From assembly GCF_018619335.1 (NCBI RefSeq), contig NZ_JAHHDX010000007.1, positions 1 to 37,013 on the forward strand: 37,013 nucleotides of DNA, written 5' to 3'. Source of the DNA: Alteromonas sp. ALT199 (GTDB lineage: Bacteria; Pseudomonadota; Gammaproteobacteria; Enterobacterales; Alteromonadaceae). Position 1 is the first letter of the stretch. Each line of letters opens with the position of its first letter. The translations under genes were made by a program, and so were the position numbers. Shown one piece after another: positions 34,602 to 37,013 of this stretch. Below the pieces are notes generated by a model. That model was given only the letters and a program-made list of their open reading frames with translations, did no database searches and was not told the DNA's origin.

Positions 34602-36000
34602 GTCTGTGTGGATTGTCGATGATGACAGTTCTATTCGTTGGGTGCTGCAAAAGGCCTTACAAGCAGCAGATATCAGCTGCTTAAGTTTTGAAAACCCTGA
34701 AGATTTATTACTTCAACTTCAAAGCGGTCAAGCCCCTGAGGTTATCATTTCAGACATAAGAATGCCGCAAATGGACGGCATGACCTTACTGAACGAAGTG
34801 CACGCTTCGCATCCACTGCTTCCCGTAATTATTATGACGGCGCATTCTGATTTAGACAGTGCGGTAAACGCTTATCAAAAAGGGGCATTTGAATATTTGC
34901 CCAAACCTTTTGATATAGATGAAGCAGTAACATTAACTCAACGCGCGCTTGCTCATGCAAGAGAGCAATCAACCGTATCTAAAGCACAAGTCGAAGAAGT
35001 CGTAACTGAAATTATTGGTGAAGCCCCGGCAATGCAGGAGGTCTTTCGTGCTATAGGTCGACTTTCTCGTTCTTCGATAAGCGTGCTCATCAACGGCCAA
35101 TCGGGTACAGGTAAAGAGCTAGTTGCGCAGGCGCTTCACAGACACAGCCCTAGAGCAAGCAACCCGTTTATTGCACTTAACATGGCTGCAATCCCCGCAG
35201 ACTTAGTTGAGTCTGAACTGTTTGGCCATGAGAAAGGAGCGTTTACTGGTGCCCAAGCTGCTCGTCAGGGACGTTTTGAACAGGCTAACGGCGGTACGCT
35301 TTTCTTAGATGAAATAGGCGATATGCCGTTAGACGTGCAAACTCGCCTTTTGCGAGTACTCGCTGACGGACAGTTTTATCGCGTAGGTGGCCATCAGTCG
35401 GTAAGCGTTGATGTACGTATTATCGCAGCTACCCACCAGAATTTAGAACAGCGCGTTGCTGAAGGTAAATTTAGGGAAGATTTATTTCACCGACTGAACG
35501 TTATTCGTGTTCACCTTCCATCGCTAAACGAACGTCGTGAAGATATTCCGTTGTTAACCCGCCATTTCCTTCGCCGAGCGGCCAAAGAACTTGATGTAGA
35601 GGCGAAAAGCATTTCTAAAGAAGCTGAACGCGTTATGTCTCAGTTACCATGGCCTGGTAACGTAAGACAGTTAGAAAACGTATGCCGCTGGCTAACAGTG
35701 ATGGCAAGTGGACAAGAAGTCTTACCGAGCGATCTGCCGCCAGAAATTCATAGCGATAGCAGTATTGAAAAACCTAGTGCCGAATCGGGTGATTGGCCAG
35801 ATTTACTCGCCAGTTGGACAGACAAACAACTTCGCGATGGTCATCACAATATCCTTAACGATGCTATGCTGACTTTCGAACGTGTCATGCTTGAGCGGGC
35901 ACTTCAACACACCCACGGCCACAAACAAGATGCCGCGAAGCGTTTAGGTTGGGGAAGAAATACTCTTACCCGTAAACTCAAGGAACTCGGCGTGAATTAA
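34591..36000 (+). CDS. glnG: Nitrogen regulation response regulator NtrC
   Basis: Sigma-54-dependent activator of nitrogen-assimilation genes. ATG 34591 follows AAGGAG by seven bases and lies within the end of glnL (11-base overlap). The 469 residues have a receiver domain with Asp55 (VIISDIRMPQMDG) and Lys107 (EYLPKPF), an AAA+ domain with Walker A NGQSGTGKE, the sigma-54 loop GAFTGA and LDEIGDMP, and a C-terminal Fis-type helix-turn-helix (QDAAKRLGWGRNTLTRKLKEL). It should bind the three dyads in this window. Confidence 0.97.
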   Translation: MTNESVWIVDDDSSIRWVLQKALQAADISCLSFENPEDLLLQLQSGQAPEVIISDIRMPQMDGMTLLNEVHASHPLLPVIIMTAHSDLDSAVNAYQKGAFEYLPKPFDIDEAVTLTQRALAHAREQSTVSKAQVEEVVTEIIGEAPAMQEVFRAIGRLSRSSISVLINGQSGTGKELVAQALHRHSPRASNPFIALNMAAIPADLVESELFGHEKGAFTGAQAARQGRFEQANGGTLFLDEIGDMPLDVQTRLLRVLADGQFYRVGGHQSVSVDVRIIAATHQNLEQRVAEGKFREDLFHRLNVIRVHLPSLNERREDIPLLTRHFLRRAAKELDVEAKSISKEAERVMSQLPWPGNVRQLENVCRWLTVMASGQEVLPSDLPPEIHSDSSIEKPSAESGDWPDLLASWTDKQLRDGHHNILNDAMLTFERVMLERALQHTHGHKQDAAKRLGWGRNTLTRKLKELGVN

Positions 36001-36013
36001 CGCATAAATTCCC

Positions 36014-36039
36014 AAAAAGGGCACTTGCGTGCCCTTTTT
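36014..36039. terminator. Bidirectional terminator between glnG and HTH gene
   Basis: AAAAAGGGCAC and GTGCCCTTTTT around TTGC, with A and T runs on both sides, between convergent genes. Confidence 0.9.
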
Positions 36040-36047
36040 AATTTCCT

Positions 36048-36254
36048 TTACTTATCTTCATACACCAGTATATCGCCAGGTTGGCACTGTAGATGGTGAC
36101 AAATTGCTTCTAATGTTGTGAACCGAACGCCTTTAACTTTGCCGCTTTTCAATAGCGACAAGTTTGCCTCAGTTATTCCAATTTTTTTTGCCAGATCTTT
36201 AGAGCGAATTTTGCGCTTCGCCATCATAACGTCAAGGTTTACAAGAACAGGCAT
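36048..36254 (-). CDS. Small Cro/C1-type HTH regulator
   Basis: 68 residues from ATG 36254, which shares its A with the TGA stop of the upstream gene (TGATG); a GTG three bases earlier is the alternative. The whole protein is one XRE helix-turn-helix domain (MAKRKIRSKDLAKKIGITEANLSLLKSGKV as helices 1-3, then LEAICHHLQCQPGDILVY), as in the YozG group. It probably autoregulates the two-gene unit with the DUF2975 protein. Confidence 0.88.
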   Translation of the reverse strand: MPVLVNLDVMMAKRKIRSKDLAKKIGITEANLSLLKSGKVKGVRFTTLEAICHHLQCQPGDILVYEDK

Positions 36255-36760
36255 CACACAATCTCTTTGTTTTCTTTATCTAGCTCGGCGGCAGCGCTAA
36301 ATAAGTGAACTAGCACTGGTAAGCACAACACAATAATTATTGTTATGGGGTTAAGACTTATATCGATTGAACTATTGGACACCACTAGGTAAGTGGCCAC
36401 AGGCGCAACTATCATTTTATAACAGACATAAAAAACCGTAATCCAAGATACGTATTTCAAGTAACGTAACGTGGCTTTTGCATAAAAAAGCCCTCTGCTT
36501 AGTGCAAGTAAAAGGCGCTGAAGAAAATAGAATCCAAGCAACCAGCAACACATCAAAGGAGAGAAGACTACTGCTAATAAGAAATGTGATTCTTTGTACT
36601 GATGCCACAAGGCGTCAAATTGGTTGTCTCCAAAGGTCACCCGCCACTGCCCTTGTGATATAAAGCCGTAAATGGCAATCGTTAAAAAAATGCCTACAAC
36701 AGCATACAGCGTCATTCGAGTAACGTGACTAACCCGTTTTAGATTTTCTATAGATTGCAT
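36254..36760 (-). CDS. DUF2975 family membrane protein
   Basis: 168 residues with four hydrophobic segments (about 16-34, 55-78, 98-120 and 130-152), typical of the DUF2975 family. These are usually encoded with a YozG-like XRE regulator, as here, with coupled translation (TGATG). Function is unknown; the protein may sequester or sense for the regulator. Confidence 0.8.
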   Translation of the reverse strand: MQSIENLKRVSHVTRMTLYAVVGIFLTIAIYGFISQGQWRVTFGDNQFDALWHQYKESHFLLAVVFSPLMCCWLLGFYFLQRLLLALSRGLFYAKATLRYLKYVSWITVFYVCYKMIVAPVATYLVVSNSSIDISLNPITIIIVLCLPVLVHLFSAAAELDKENKEIV

Positions 36761-36886
36761 GGCGCGCTCTTCTTGTCCTTTTTAGAGCAGTGTACGCCAC
36801 CGCTTACCACAACACAAAAAAACCTCGTAAGACAGAAATATTTTATTACAAAACACACAATAATTACTGCAAAACGATAATTTAAT

Positions 36887-37013
36887 ATGATATATCACAC
36901 TAATGAAACTCCACATTTTTGCTTTAAACGCGGTTGTCTGCGTTGGATACTGATGACGACTATGCTCATTGGACTCTCTGGATGTCGCATTTGGGACATG
37001 GCCGCTTTTCAGT
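36887..37013 (+). CDS. Putative lipoprotein, N-terminal fragment
   Basis: An open frame begins at ATG 36887 and runs off the window end (42 codons seen). It encodes a basic n-region (FKRGCLRW), a hydrophobic stretch and the lipobox LSGC, followed by RIWDMAAFQ, so a signal peptidase II substrate is predicted. ATG 36953 is an alternative start but would drop the basic part. The family cannot be told from this fragment. Confidence 0.55.
   Translation, partial: MIYHTNETPHFCFKRGCLRWILMTTMLIGLSGCRIWDMAAFQ

Noticed and set aside
1..37013. Mobile element, prophage, defence or CRISPR content
   Set aside because: No transposase, integrase, toxin-antitoxin, restriction or repeat-spacer array was found; gene order looks like conserved chromosome.

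Overview
The window is ordinary-looking chromosome of a marine gammaproteobacterium. Gene content and order (tyrS-mepM-anmK, erpA, minCDE, fumC, azurin, typA, glnA-glnL-glnG), moderate GC and protein style point to Alteromonas or a close relative; this is judged from remembered families, not from a search. I see no tRNA, rRNA, CRISPR array, prophage, integrase or insertion sequence. Nearly all of it reads as core genome, so the most interesting material is in regulatory DNA and in residue changes within familiar families.

Layout. 1-4.3 kb: tyrosyl-tRNA synthetase, divergent from a murein endopeptidase and anhydro-MurNAc kinase pair (wall turnover and recycling). 4.3-7.5 kb: a divergent sugar-uptake pair, a FucP-type symporter and an OprB-type porin, whose shared 0.5 kb promoter region carries two related large palindromes. 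7.6-13.8 kb: old yellow enzyme, SRPBCC protein, a long Cys/Met-type PLP enzyme, GhrA-like dehydrogenase, GST-like protein and ErpA. 14.0-17.1 kb: PPK2 and minC-minD-minE. 17.1-21.0 kb: a metal-related block with fumC, a FagA-like gene, a near-consensus Fur box, azurin and a 10-TM metal exporter. 21.0-26.6 kb: DUF6776 protein, a CLC protein coupled to HemJ, two poorly known proteins and an atypical NRAMP protein. 26.7-30.7 kb: PatB-type C-S lyase, orphan receiver protein and TypA/BipA. 30.9-36.0 kb: a complete nitrogen-control module with glnA, a DUF4124 protein, glnL and glnG. 36.0-37.0 kb: a small HTH regulator with a DUF2975 membrane protein, then the first codons of a lipoprotein cut by the window end.

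How the genes work together. The nitrogen module is self-consistent: glnA has a sigma-54-type promoter with two NtrC-type palindromes 21 bp apart upstream, and a third NtrC-type site abuts the glnL ribosome binding site, predicting autoregulation by the NtrC encoded here. The FagA-like gene and fumC follow a Fur box, as in the Pseudomonas fagA-fumC-sodA arrangement, predicting a switch to iron-independent fumarase when iron is scarce. The porin and symporter probably answer to one unidentified sugar-responsive regulator.

No wholly new multi-gene system is evident. The best leads are the two sugar-locus palindromes, the NRAMP protein without the usual metal ligands, and the CLC protein with changed selectivity and proton-path residues.
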